Source: Taxawa tesnikishii (nom. ined.) (taxonomy: Eukaryota; Ascomycota; Dothideomycetes; Dothideales). From it: a stretch of DNA of 64,000 nucleotides. Both the position numbers and the translations under genes were made by a program. Below, one piece after another: positions 55,498 through 64,000 of this stretch; the first letter of the stretch is position 1; each line of letters begins with the position of its first letter. The notes beneath the pieces were generated by a model that was not told the DNA's origin, did no database searches, and saw only the letters and a program-made list of their open reading frames with translations. The DNA is taken from contig JAPDRO010000024.1 of NCBI GenBank assembly GCA_030247885.1, forward strand, positions 434,001 to 498,000. The letters run 5' to 3'.

Positions 55498-56814
55498 CTA
55501 CGCGTTTTCTATCACGATGTAGAAGGCTTTCCTTGCGGCCTTCTCACCTTTCTCAACAACCTCACCGGTCTTCCTTTCGTGTTCCTTGTATAGCATGTCA
55601 ATGTTCGTCTGTAGCTTCCCCGCCTCTTCTTCTTTCTTCTGATTGATCTTATCGGCGTCCTTGGGCTTGTCCCGCAGGTCTTTTTCGCTTCCAAGTTCAC
55701 CTTGTCCCGGTCCTTTTGGATCTCTTGCAGCTTCTCTTGCAGCTTCTTGTCCGCATCGTTTTGGTCCTTGCGACCCTTGTCGTCACTTTTTCCACACTTT
55801 CGCTCGCTCATCTTGGCCGACATGTGGTCCAGCGCATCTGTCTCTTGTGACAAAGGGAGCAGCCCTTCAACCTGCAGGGGCGCAACATAGCTAGCCAAGG
55901 CCTGCGAACGATTGTCTTGGATAGATGCAGGAATGTTAAGAGTCTGCGCCAGCTCGATATCCTTGACGAGTCGTGCCCCCAAGCCTCTTGGTGCAAAGTA
56001 CGCCCGATTCAAGCTCTCCATATACTGGAAACCCTGGTCTTAGACAGCAACCTGCCCAACCGTAGCGGCAGCTGAGGTAATATTGCCAGCAATGTACGCC
56101 CAATGATGAGGTCTGGATATCAGAAAATCAGTCTTTGAATCTCACTACCATTCCTTCGATGCCTGCTTACACGAAACCCATGACTGTTTCCGCTATATTG
56201 ACTGCCTGGAGCCCGCGTTACAGCCTTTTACTACGTTGAGATGGTCGACGAATTCAGGGAACTCGGTCTGTGTGATGTTGTGTGACGCAAGCATCGGAGC
56301 CCAAGCACGAAGAAAAGGCTGTCCCCGAGCAGGACTAACCTGCGACATCAGAATTGGACGTTATGAATACCATGAAAAGCAAAGTGGCGGCGATGCGCCG
56401 GCAAAGCAGCCAGGGTTCGAAAGAACAACATACCGATAGTCTTGGAGCATTGAGGGCAGCTTTGTCAGCTGGCCTAGCTATTCAATGAAGCGCTTCGGCC
56501 AGCAACTGATCTTCTGCTTGTTGTTCATCTGCCGGTGGTGTGTGACTTTCCACATGACTGTTGGTAGATTGCCTGAGGTGGCTCCGTTGAGGACAGCCTT
56601 GCGGAGAATAGTTTGGAGGGTTCAACTGTCCATAGTCCGAGGGTCTCGGCTCGTTCTGCTGACACTGCGCGCCGCCGGTCGTGCAGTACCCAAGTTGAGC
56701 AAGCGCGTATGGGGGCGGCTGTTCAGGCTGTCTGTATGGATTGTTCGAGGCAAGCTGTCCAGGCTCAAATGAGCTCACTTCGGTGGATGGTTAGGCACAA
56801 CCAGGTTGTTTCAT
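55498..56814 (-). pseudogene. Damaged orphan gene of a fungal-specific family (probable pseudogene)
   Basis: The product reads as a Pro/Gln-rich head (YRQPEQPPPYALAQL), then RGQPFLRAWAPMLASHNI, EFPEFVDHLNVV, PHHWAYIAGNITSAAATVGQ, YMESLNRAYFAPRGLGARL and a Lys/Glu-rich coiled coil to stop 55498. This pattern (a short PPPY-type head, then FIDGLN and SPPLQ / MVPHH-type core, then FAPRGL) I recall from uncharacterised proteins in many filamentous ascomycetes. Introns 56340-56433 and 56113-56170 fit. Frame changes occur at plus-strand CCC 56212-56214 and T5 55681-55685. Unlike the other genes it also has in-frame stops: TAA 56791-56793, TGA 56482-56484 and TAA 56040-56042, each one C-to-T change from Gln or Arg. 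I infer decay of a real gene, but a wrong exon model is possible. Confidence 0.5.
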
Positions 56815-56971
56815 AGAGCGAGACATAAAAGCGAGAAAGGGGTGACGTTTCGTCGAGAAGGACGCTACTTGAATGAGGAAGCTCATCCTCTAACGCTAAA
56901 TGTGCAATACCTGCCTTGCCGCAAATGAACGGTCGTGATGAGACCCTTGTGCTATGTATGCATTGTTTTTA

Positions 56972-58216
56972 TTACTGCAGCCCCGATTCCTTTTCCTTTC
57001 TATGATTCTCTTCCTCCTCTTGTTGCGGCACTTGCTGCTGTGGTGGCGGTTGTTGCGCCTGTTGCTGTGGTGCTTGTTGTTGCGACGCTTGCTGTGAGCG
57101 CTGCTGCTGCTGCGGCCGCCCCTGCGCAAGGTACATAACCCAATCGTCAATCGGATTTCCGTCACGGTGAGACCAAGGCTTACAAAGGTCTCGATCTCTG
57201 GTACTGTACCGTTCTGGCCACCCGACTGTCTGTTCCACAAGCCAGCCGAGACTTTTCTTCTCGGGGTCCTCAATGTCGGATGCATGTATGACTTGACCGT
57301 TGTTTGAGCGAAACTCAACAACACAGTGCAGGCCTTCAATGTCTTCACGGATTTCGTACCCTTTTCTCCAGTTGTGCCGCCGAAAGAGCCTTAGCAAGTA
57401 GTCAACGAGGTTCGTTACTAGATATGTTGCCGGGTATGGGTAATCCCCGGCGGAGAAGACACATTGACGTTGCCAATGTTTTTTGTCGCCATGGTGCGTC
57501 TGATGCGAAATGCTACTTTCTTGTCTTCGAATCTGGCAAGACTGGTTGGTGACAGGCTTGCGTACCTTCTCCGAAGAGCTAAGTGATGATCGCTTGGTCC
57601 AGTCTCTCCAATGTCAACTTGGATGGCCGCTTGCTGCACAACTTGCGGTCCATGATCAACTTCGACATTGGCTCTTGTGAAGCCCCGGATCGTAGGCTCG
57701 TGGCTGACTGAGCCGCGGCGCCCACCACGACTGTTGTCGTTGCCGAATTCGGGCGTCTGACCGGTCCCGGCACCAGTCCTAAAGTCAGCAGCGGTGCTTC
57801 GTCTTGCCATGTTTCCGCCGCCGTAGCCAAAAAGGGGGTTTGCGGTGTGTGTCCATATCCGCTGTCGGCTAGCTGAGGGGAAGGAGCGCGCTGACATGTG
57901 GCAACATCTGTTGCTGTTCCTGCATGAAGCGCATCATATCCTGGGGCGTTGACGGCTGATGCAAACTTGGGAAACGCAGGGAAGCTTGGTAGTTGATGTT
58001 GTGGAATTGCGGAGTCTGACTATAGGGTTGTTGAGTGTCGCTACGCCAGATTGGCTGGATTTGTCGTTGGGCATTACGACCGGCGCTATTTGGGGTGGAA
58101 AACAGAGCGGAGGTTTGGCCTGAGGTCCAGTCCGGCTGGACCAGGTTTCCCCGATTACGTATCTGAGGTACTGTCCGGCGACGCTGGCTATTCGCATGAT
58201 TTACGTTGGGATTCAT
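56972..58216 (-). CDS. Hypothetical Gln-rich protein
   Basis: About 415 residues, no introns; start MNPNVNHANSQRRRTVPQ at 58216. A disordered Asn/Gln/Ser-rich N-terminal half leads to a short structured part (YPATYLVTNLVDYLLRLFRR, NWRKGYEIREDIEGLHCVVE, LGWLVEQTVGWPERY), then the poly-Gln tail PQQQQRSQQASQQQA encoded by CTG/TTG repeats, ending in charged residues. Three frame changes, at plus-strand G4 57877-57880, A5 57829-57833 and about 57455-57460, each need one base; together they give 416 codons. The family is unknown; the central 100 residues look folded. Adjacent to, and same strand as, the damaged orphan. Confidence 0.55.
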
Positions 58217-59423
58217 GCTGGTTTCTGAGATCTTGCAGTGGGACTAGAAGTCGGCAATCCATCCGGCATTGGCATGCCTTATGAACCTTCGACTATAGCT
58301 TGTCTACCATTATGGTGATCCAAATGAATCACCAAAAATGCGAGATCCTGTCTTCTGTTCTTTTGCGATATTGTTTCGTACCTGATTCAGATAGATCTGT
58401 GCCCCGAAACTTGATTTAGACGTACTTGCAGCGTCGAGAAAAGATTGCAACATGGATGTTTCGTTTCTGCATGCTCACAAAGTAAGAGTAAGACTGCTAC
58501 CCTGCAAGAGTTATCAACTGAGTAACTTTGCAGTCCTTGAAAGAACACTGCTGAGGTACGAATCCGTTTCTATTCTGGAAGTGGGACATCCGTGTTCTGT
58601 AGCCAAACATGTCTTTTATGTACTGCATCTATTTGGGGACGGGCATGACCTACAGAGCAACATGATCAGCTGAACTCGAACACAAACAGTCGTACTAGCC
58701 TCAATCTGCCGGCGGGAGACGAGGATTGCAATCTGTCCAAACAGTACTGCCGATGGCTTTCGGAGCCCGTCATCCTCAGTATCGAGAGTCGTATGCACAT
58801 CACGGGAAAGTTGAGACTTCTGTACGCAGATTGAGACCGGCCAGATCACCTGGTATCGTTGATTTTGAAGAGGTTCCGGGAAGAGCCCGACCGCTTACAA
58901 GTCTGAGGTAAGCTTGCGACGGACCATCCTGGAAAGCAGCTTGGGTGAACGGCGTTTAGAGGACACAGCACTCGAAACGTCCATATGATATTCGTCTGCA
59001 AACAAGATACAGCGGATACAGTTCAGCAAGTAAGACACTGCTTGGAAAGGAGCTCGCGGGTTTCCCTGGACGGCCGGTTCCAGTCGTACACCGGCGACCC
59101 TCAAGATCCGGTGCCCATGGAATATCCGGCAAGCGGTTGTTCAATGAGATGGCGAGTGACTGACTATCCCCAATAGATAAGATGGAGTCCGCAACGAAGT
59201 CCTCAAAGACGTCACGTGGCTACTGTTCGGCAATTCGGCGTTTGCCGTTGATTGAGCAGCTTTCTCCTCTCCAACCAGCCACTTCCTCGTCAATCGCGCA
59301 CAACCTTGCTTGCTCGCTCGCGACTATCTCTGTCAACTCGAGCGCCTTCCACTCGAATAGTCAATCGCACAATCATCTTCACGCGCCGAGACACTCGAAT
59401 ACCACACGCGCATAATCGGCAGC
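58217..59423. other. Divergent region, Gln-rich orphan / KH gene
   Basis: 1.2 kb; open frames of 60-77 codons only, no domain. Short CAATCGCACA-type duplications near 59290-59372 lie just upstream of the KH gene start. Confidence 0.5.
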
Positions 59424-61334
59424 ATGGCCGCTCCAGCCGACATCTCCTCAATCCTGGCCGCTTTGGGTACATTGCATTTCTTTGTACACTGCATACGTAG
59501 TCGTGTACGCTGACCTAGACCAACAGCCCAACGGAATGCATCGACACCATCGCAACCAACGCCAGCTCCTGGCGCGACACCTACTCTCCCTCCAGGATTT
59601 CCTGGAGCTATCCCGCAACAAGCGCCTACTCCCTCACTTCCAGGGTTCTCTCTGCCTCAACCTACTAGCTCTGGAAGCGTAGATCTCAGCGCTATTCGTC
59701 CGAGCGCAACCGGCTCAGTCAGCATCGCAGAAGCTATCGCCAAAGCAAAGAGTATCGCGGCGGATAGAGGAGTATCCTACGACAACCGCGCCGCAGTTGG
59801 TATGCTTCCTTCATGGCCTGTTTACAATCCCTCAGCTCACTCTGCTTCAGCACCACCGCGCGAGGACCCGAGACTTGCAGGTCGGGGTTACCGCAGGTCG
59901 CGATCGAGGTCGCGCTCACCTCCGCGACGCGACGCCTTTCGCGACAACTACAACCCTTATCGCGACGAACGTCGTGACAACCCCAGAAGAGGCAGTGGAT
60001 ACGGACGCGATAGGACACCCTCACCTGGGCCGCGAGGACGGAACAGCTTCTCACCAGGACGCGGTCGGCGCTCACCACCGGCACGCGGCGGCGGTGATGA
60101 TAGCGAGACAATATCCGTCAAATCCGCCCTAGTCGGTTTGATTATCGGCCGTGCAGGAGAGAACCTCCGGAGGGTAGAATCTGAGACAGGTGCGCGCGTA
60201 CAGTTCATCCCAGCCAAGGAACCGAACGCTCCAAACCGTCAGTGCACCATCTCCGGTCCAATGCGTGCTCGCGACGCTGCCAAGAGTGAGATCTTTAGGG
60301 TTATTGAAGAAAACGGCGGTGCACCACCGGACAACAGGGGCGCTGGAGCACGCGCACCACAACAGCAGAAGCAACAGAGCCAACCAGCATTGCGCGAGGG
60401 TGAGAACAGTATCCAGATCTGGGTACCAGACAAGACCGTCGGCCTTATCATTGGACGTGGTGGTGAAACTATCAGAGATCTTCAGGAAAAGAGCGGTTGT
60501 CACGTCAACATCGTAGGCGAAAACAAGAGCGTGAACGGACAACGGCCGGTGAACCTGATTGGCAGCCAAGCAGCGGCCGACAGAGCAAGAGCAATGATTG
60601 CGGAAATTGTGGAAAGCGACACCAGAACTAACAACCAGGCACCACCACAGCGTGACGCCGGAAGGGGCGGATACGGTGGAGGTGGAGGTGGACATGACTC
60701 CTACCGAAGTGGTGGGGGTGATCGTGGTGACGATGGCAAGGTTACAGAAACCATCCAGGTGCCTTCCGAAGCCGTCGGTATGATCATTGGCAAAGGAGGC
60801 GAGACCATTAAGGAGATGCAGAATGTCACTGGTTGCAAGATCAATGTTAACCAGCCTAAGAGCCCGGATATCGAACGAGATATTGGTCTGGTAGGTTCGC
60901 GTAGAGCCGTCGAGGACGCGAAGCGCGCTATCTGGGAGAAGGTCGACACAGTGGTACGTTGTCATTTCTGCCTCACAATACCGCTTTGTACTGACAGTTG
61001 ACAGCAACAACGTGACAGCCAGGCCGGAAGAGGCCGTGGCGGCCGTGACAACGGCGGTTTCGGTGGTGACAGGTATTCGCAACCGCAGCAACCGTCCTTT
61101 GGACAGCTTCAGCAGGGTGGTGCTTCTCAAGGCATGCCCGTAATGCCCACAATGCCCGCAATGCCTGCTATGGCCGGTATGCCGCAAGCAGCGCCGCCAA
61201 GTGGTGATTCTAACGCTCCTGATCCGTATGCCGCGTATGGCGGCTATCAAAACTACGTGGCATTGTGGTATGCTGCACTGGCCGCTCAAGGACAAGCAGG
61301 CCAAGCAGGTCAACCGCCACCTGGCGGTGCTTAG
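59424..61334 (+). CDS. Triple KH-domain RNA-binding protein
   Basis: Single-stranded nucleic-acid-binding protein of the FUBP/KSRP-like or fungal multi-KH type, probably acting in mRNA control. Start MAAPADISSILAAL at 59424; introns 59467-59526 and 60954-61004; 599 residues, intact. Order: Pro-rich head, Arg/Ser-rich part (RRSRSRSRSPPRRD), then three KH domains marked by their GXXG loops: GLIIGRAGENLRR (about 60137), GLIIGRGGETIRD (about 60440) and GMIIGKGGETIKE (about 60779). RGG-type glycine/arginine repeats separate and follow them. The tail has the repeat MPVMPTMPAMPAMAGMP and ends DPYAAYGGYQNYVALWYAA, similar to the tyrosine-rich C-terminal motifs of FUBP proteins. Confidence 0.92.
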
Positions 61335-62739
61335 GCAGTGCCGCCGGCGTCGAAGAAGCCTCGGCCGCGAAAGACATGACGCACCGTAAACGTTGTGACC
61401 ATGCCAGAAGACTCATCGACTGGATCTGATGACGCTGAACTGAATCCGCCTTGACGACAACTCACTTGACTGTTATCCGCTGATGACTTGCGTGACAACC
61501 ATGCTGTCTGACCGCTTGACAAATCACCCGTGGAGGTATACTCAGTCTCATTATCTGGAACATCTGAACTCGCCATGATCATGCATGCTCTTGGTGACGC
61601 TGATATCATTACCCTCTCGACTCTACTGTCGCACACCTCATACTGCTGGCCACACAGTATCGCGGTGATTGACAGACACGTTACTGCGCTGGTCCTTCTC
61701 AGGTGCAACATCGTCGAGCGCTCAGCTCCGTAGACTCTTTCGTCTCTCGCGTGGACCACCGGACCCAGTCTTCGTGGATCATGACTGCGCTTTGTTGCCG
61801 TGCCGCATGCTTTGTCGGTTATCCATTTCAATTTCACCTCTTCACTCTTGATGCTGGACCGCATATCCCGCCTGGTCGAGGGGCCGCTTTGATGATACCG
61901 TCTTCACGCGCTCTGCTTGCGTTCCCATTCTTACAGTGCGCAAGCCTTACGTTTTGCCCGACAACGTCAGAGTGCAATGCCTGCTTGCGGAGCCGCAGTT
62001 GGTGCGGGAGTAGCGTGCAAGGTAATCTTCGAGCATTGGTCGTTCTGGTGGCGGTCTGGTGGAGACCTGCATGTGGCGTTTCCTGCTGCCGATTCTGTGT
62101 AATCATGTTTCCTTTTGTTTGTACTGTACATAAACGAACACGTCAATGCATGACTCTGCTCAAACTGTTTATCTTGGTAGTTCACAGGATATCAACTAGG
62201 TCAGTCGTGCCACCACCGTAGTGGCCTGTACAACGTACAAGAGTGCTCGGTGCTCTATAACAAACCTCTTAACGAGTGGGCAGCACTGTTACTCTGGAGG
62301 CCAATGGCTGTTTTAGGAAAGCGGCTAACGGAAAGAAGAACCGGGATTGCGGAGTTTTGATAGGGCGAAGAAGAGATGTCGCAGTTTCTAAGGACAGAAG
62401 CGGTGTTTTACGCGAGAGATTATACACTTCTCTACGCGGCATGCGTACGATAGACAAGGACAGGCTTTTATAAGTATGTGAGAACATCAACACCAGTACA
62501 GCAGTCATGTCATTCCAAGTCAGAGTACACGATACTCACATCCCTTATCTATACCTCGTGAAGGGGTTTCACCAAGTACATCTGTAGGCGCACACACATA
62601 ATCATGTCAAACGAGCCTGTAATGGCAAAATTCTTTTGGTTGCAATCGTATCTCATAATGTTGAACGATGATCGGTTCCTTTCTGTGTCTCGAACCTTGA
62701 CACGCCAAACATTCAAACAGCAACATCAAACCTCCAATC
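61335..62739. other. Convergent 3' region, KH gene / TSR1
   Basis: 1.4 kb with no supported gene, repeat or RNA. Long for a convergent interval here; frames over 60 codons (for example - 61331-61864) have no recognisable content. Confidence 0.5.
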
Positions 62740-64000
62740 TCACGTAACAACATCCTCAACAACCATCTCCTTCTTCTTCGCCTCCTCCTCACCCTCCAGA
62801 GCCTTTTCTTCCATCCCCGGCCTCCACTGCCTAGCCCACCTAGGCCAAACCCTCTTATACAGACTCACACCCACCGCATCCATCGGGTTAATCTTCCCAT
62901 CAAAGTTGGCCTTGAAATACCCGTGCGTACCCAGACTCTCCTTGATGAAGCCACTGCGACCGCGCTTGGTCCAGAGCTGCAAAGCCTTGAACCACGCAAC
63001 ATCTTCCGCGTTGAAAAACATGTATCGCACCGTGACGACTTTCTTGTGGATCTTGTAGGGGTGGCCGGTTACTATTGCGCGCTTGGCGATGACACGGGAG
63101 GTGGAGGGCGCGAGCGTCGTGCCTGTGCCGACGAGTGACAACGTGACACTCGTTGGCGCGATGTCATCGGCCATCTTGTCGTCCTCTGTGGTTTCGGCGG
63201 ATGGTGTGGTGCGCTTGAAATACAAACACGGAACCGAACCCCACATCAGCGGCGCGATGAAAGTTGCGATGGACGTCTGGCCCGGGTGCAGATACCGGTC
63301 GAACTTGTGCACGTTGTTGGGCGTGTTGCCTGCTTGCGAGAAGAGCGGGTTGATGAGTAGACGGCGCGGCCCGCACTGCATGATCAGCTCCTCCTTAGAT
63401 TTGATCGGCATGCCGTAGTCGGTGCTCAGCGTGATGCTGTGGTTGACCGCTGTACGCTTGTGCTCATGGCGGAGGAGGGAGAAGACGCCTTGTGGACGAG
63501 GGAGAGCCTGCAAGTCCTGCACAGAGGCCTCGCCCAGGCGAATGTAGACGTCGACTCTGGCGCCCGGGGCGACTCCGCCGGCAAGGGCCTCGTTCACGAT
63601 CCGGTTCTTTGCTGCTTTGTAGTTGGCGATCTCAAGCAGTCGCTGCCATTCTTGTGGCTCGTATGGTTTGTCTTCTTCTGTTTCCCAGTGACTCGTCCGT
63701 AAGCTCTTGAGACCTCTGTAGCGCGCTAATCGCTCCCTCGCCAGAACGTTGGGATGCAACTCGATCTCGTCCGGAAACTCGAGGTCTTCTTGAGCTTCTG
63801 TCTTTCTCGAAGCACGGTATGCGGCCAGTTGCTCTGCTTCGTCCGCGGGTGCGGGATCCATGAACATCTCCGACTGGGGATACTCGGACGGGGCCGCTTC
63901 GGTCGGTTCACGCATAGTCTGGTCAAGACCTTCGGTTCCGTCCGCTGGCGCCGCAACGGAGCCATCCATATCCATGTCGCCGTCCATTTCATCAGCGTCT
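62740..64000 (-). CDS. TSR1: Ribosome biogenesis protein Tsr1, C-terminal part
   Basis: Tsr1 is a GTPase-like (but GTPase-inactive) factor bound to pre-40S particles that blocks early translation-factor binding during small-subunit maturation. The gene continues past the right edge, so the start and N-terminal domains are missing. Visible: an acidic stretch, then RYRGLKSLRTSHWETEED, PEWQRLLEIANYKAAKNR-type segment, VFSLLRHEHKRTAVNHSITL, RRLLINPLFSQ, RYLHPGQTSIATFIAPLMWG, IVTGHPYKIHKKVVTVRYMF and the C-terminal KANFDGKINPMDAVGVSLYK, all standard for Tsr1/Bms1 domain IV. About 420 residues are in the window, frame intact, no intron. It ends in a Glu/Lys-rich tail. Confidence 0.93.
   Translation of the reverse strand, partial: DADEMDGDMDMDGSVAAPADGTEGLDQTMREPTEAAPSEYPQSEMFMDPAPADEAEQLAAYRASRKTEAQEDLEFPDEIELHPNVLARERLARYRGLKSLRTSHWETEEDKPYEPQEWQRLLEIANYKAAKNRIVNEALAGGVAPGARVDVYIRLGEASVQDLQALPRPQGVFSLLRHEHKRTAVNHSITLSTDYGMPIKSKEELIMQCGPRRLLINPLFSQAGNTPNNVHKFDRYLHPGQTSIATFIAPLMWGSVPCLYFKRTTPSAETTEDDKMADDIAPTSVTLSLVGTGTTLAPSTSRVIAKRAIVTGHPYKIHKKVVTVRYMFFNAEDVAWFKALQLWTKRGRSGFIKESLGTHGYFKANFDGKINPMDAVGVSLYKRVWPRWARQWRPGMEEKALEGEEEAKKKEMVVEDVVT

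Noticed and set aside
34520-56420. tRNA-like GGTTCGAA boxes at about 34527, 34768 and 56413.
   Set aside because: No paired T-stem or acceptor stem can be formed around them.
351-57880. Widespread programmed -1 ribosomal frameshifting at homopolymers as the cause of the frame breaks.
   Set aside because: The sites lack a common slippery heptamer, occur up to four times in one gene and hit housekeeping enzymes; base under-calling explains all with one cause.
60129-61313. 394-codon minus-strand frame.
   Set aside because: Antisense shadow of the KH-domain gene.
1-64000. A biosynthetic or defence gene cluster (two SDRs, flavoenzymes, MFS transporter, Zn2Cys6 factor).
   Set aside because: No PKS, NRPS, terpene synthase or P450, and the candidates are dispersed among housekeeping genes.

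Overview
The window is nuclear DNA of a filamentous ascomycete (Pezizomycotina). The support is direct: short GT-AG introns (mostly 48-121 nt), dense genes on both strands, and orthologues of fungus-typical genes (PRM1, PEP7/VAC1, MET8, Zn2Cys6 regulator, beta-mannosidase, fungal calcipressin). A dothideomycete is my best guess from protein style only. I see no tRNA, rRNA, CRISPR array, transposon, LTR element or secondary-metabolite backbone gene.

Layout. 1-14.9 kb: 3' part of PRM1 (+), alpha/beta hydrolase (+), MFS monocarboxylate-type transporter (-), calcipressin (+), peroxisomal 3-ketoacyl-CoA thiolase (-), CCCH-finger protein (-), SDR (-), L-2-hydroxyglutarate dehydrogenase-like enzyme (-). 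16.3-26.2 kb: METTL16-type RNA methyltransferase (-), siroheme synthase MET8 (-), divergent FYVE protein PEP7/VAC1 (+), secreted GH2 beta-mannosidase (-). 27.3-43.7 kb: a 5.9 kb DOCK-family exchange factor (+), an orphan coiled-coil protein (-), a BRD8-like bromodomain protein (+), a saccharopine/fructosyl-amine oxidase-like flavoenzyme (-), a gamma-tubulin complex component (+), a small orphan (-). 46-64 kb: Zn2Cys6 regulator (+), second SDR (-), ribosomal protein eS8 (+), amino-acid/GABA-type permease (+), a damaged orphan gene (-), a glutamine-rich orphan (-), triple-KH RNA-binding protein (+), and the C-terminal part of TSR1 (-) running off the end.

The genes are mostly unlinked housekeeping functions: membrane fusion, calcineurin control, beta-oxidation, RNA modification, endosomal fusion, Rac/Cdc42 activation, chromatin acetylation, microtubule nucleation and ribosome assembly. 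Nothing suggests an operon-like or metabolic cluster. Neighbours are arranged as divergent pairs (shortest shared promoter 229 bp, MET8/PEP7) and tight convergent pairs (72-108 bp apart).

The most striking signal is technical or evolutionary rather than a new system. About 26 places in 15 otherwise well-conserved genes change reading frame at a homopolymer (in two or three cases a run of only two bases), and nearly all behave as if the run were one base too short (two look two bases short). In every gene except the damaged orphan at 55.5-56.8 kb, adding these back gives a total coding length divisible by three. The parsimonious reading is homopolymer under-calling in the assembly. The damaged orphan is different: it also carries in-frame stops and may be a true pseudogene. 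I found no convincing undescribed biological system.
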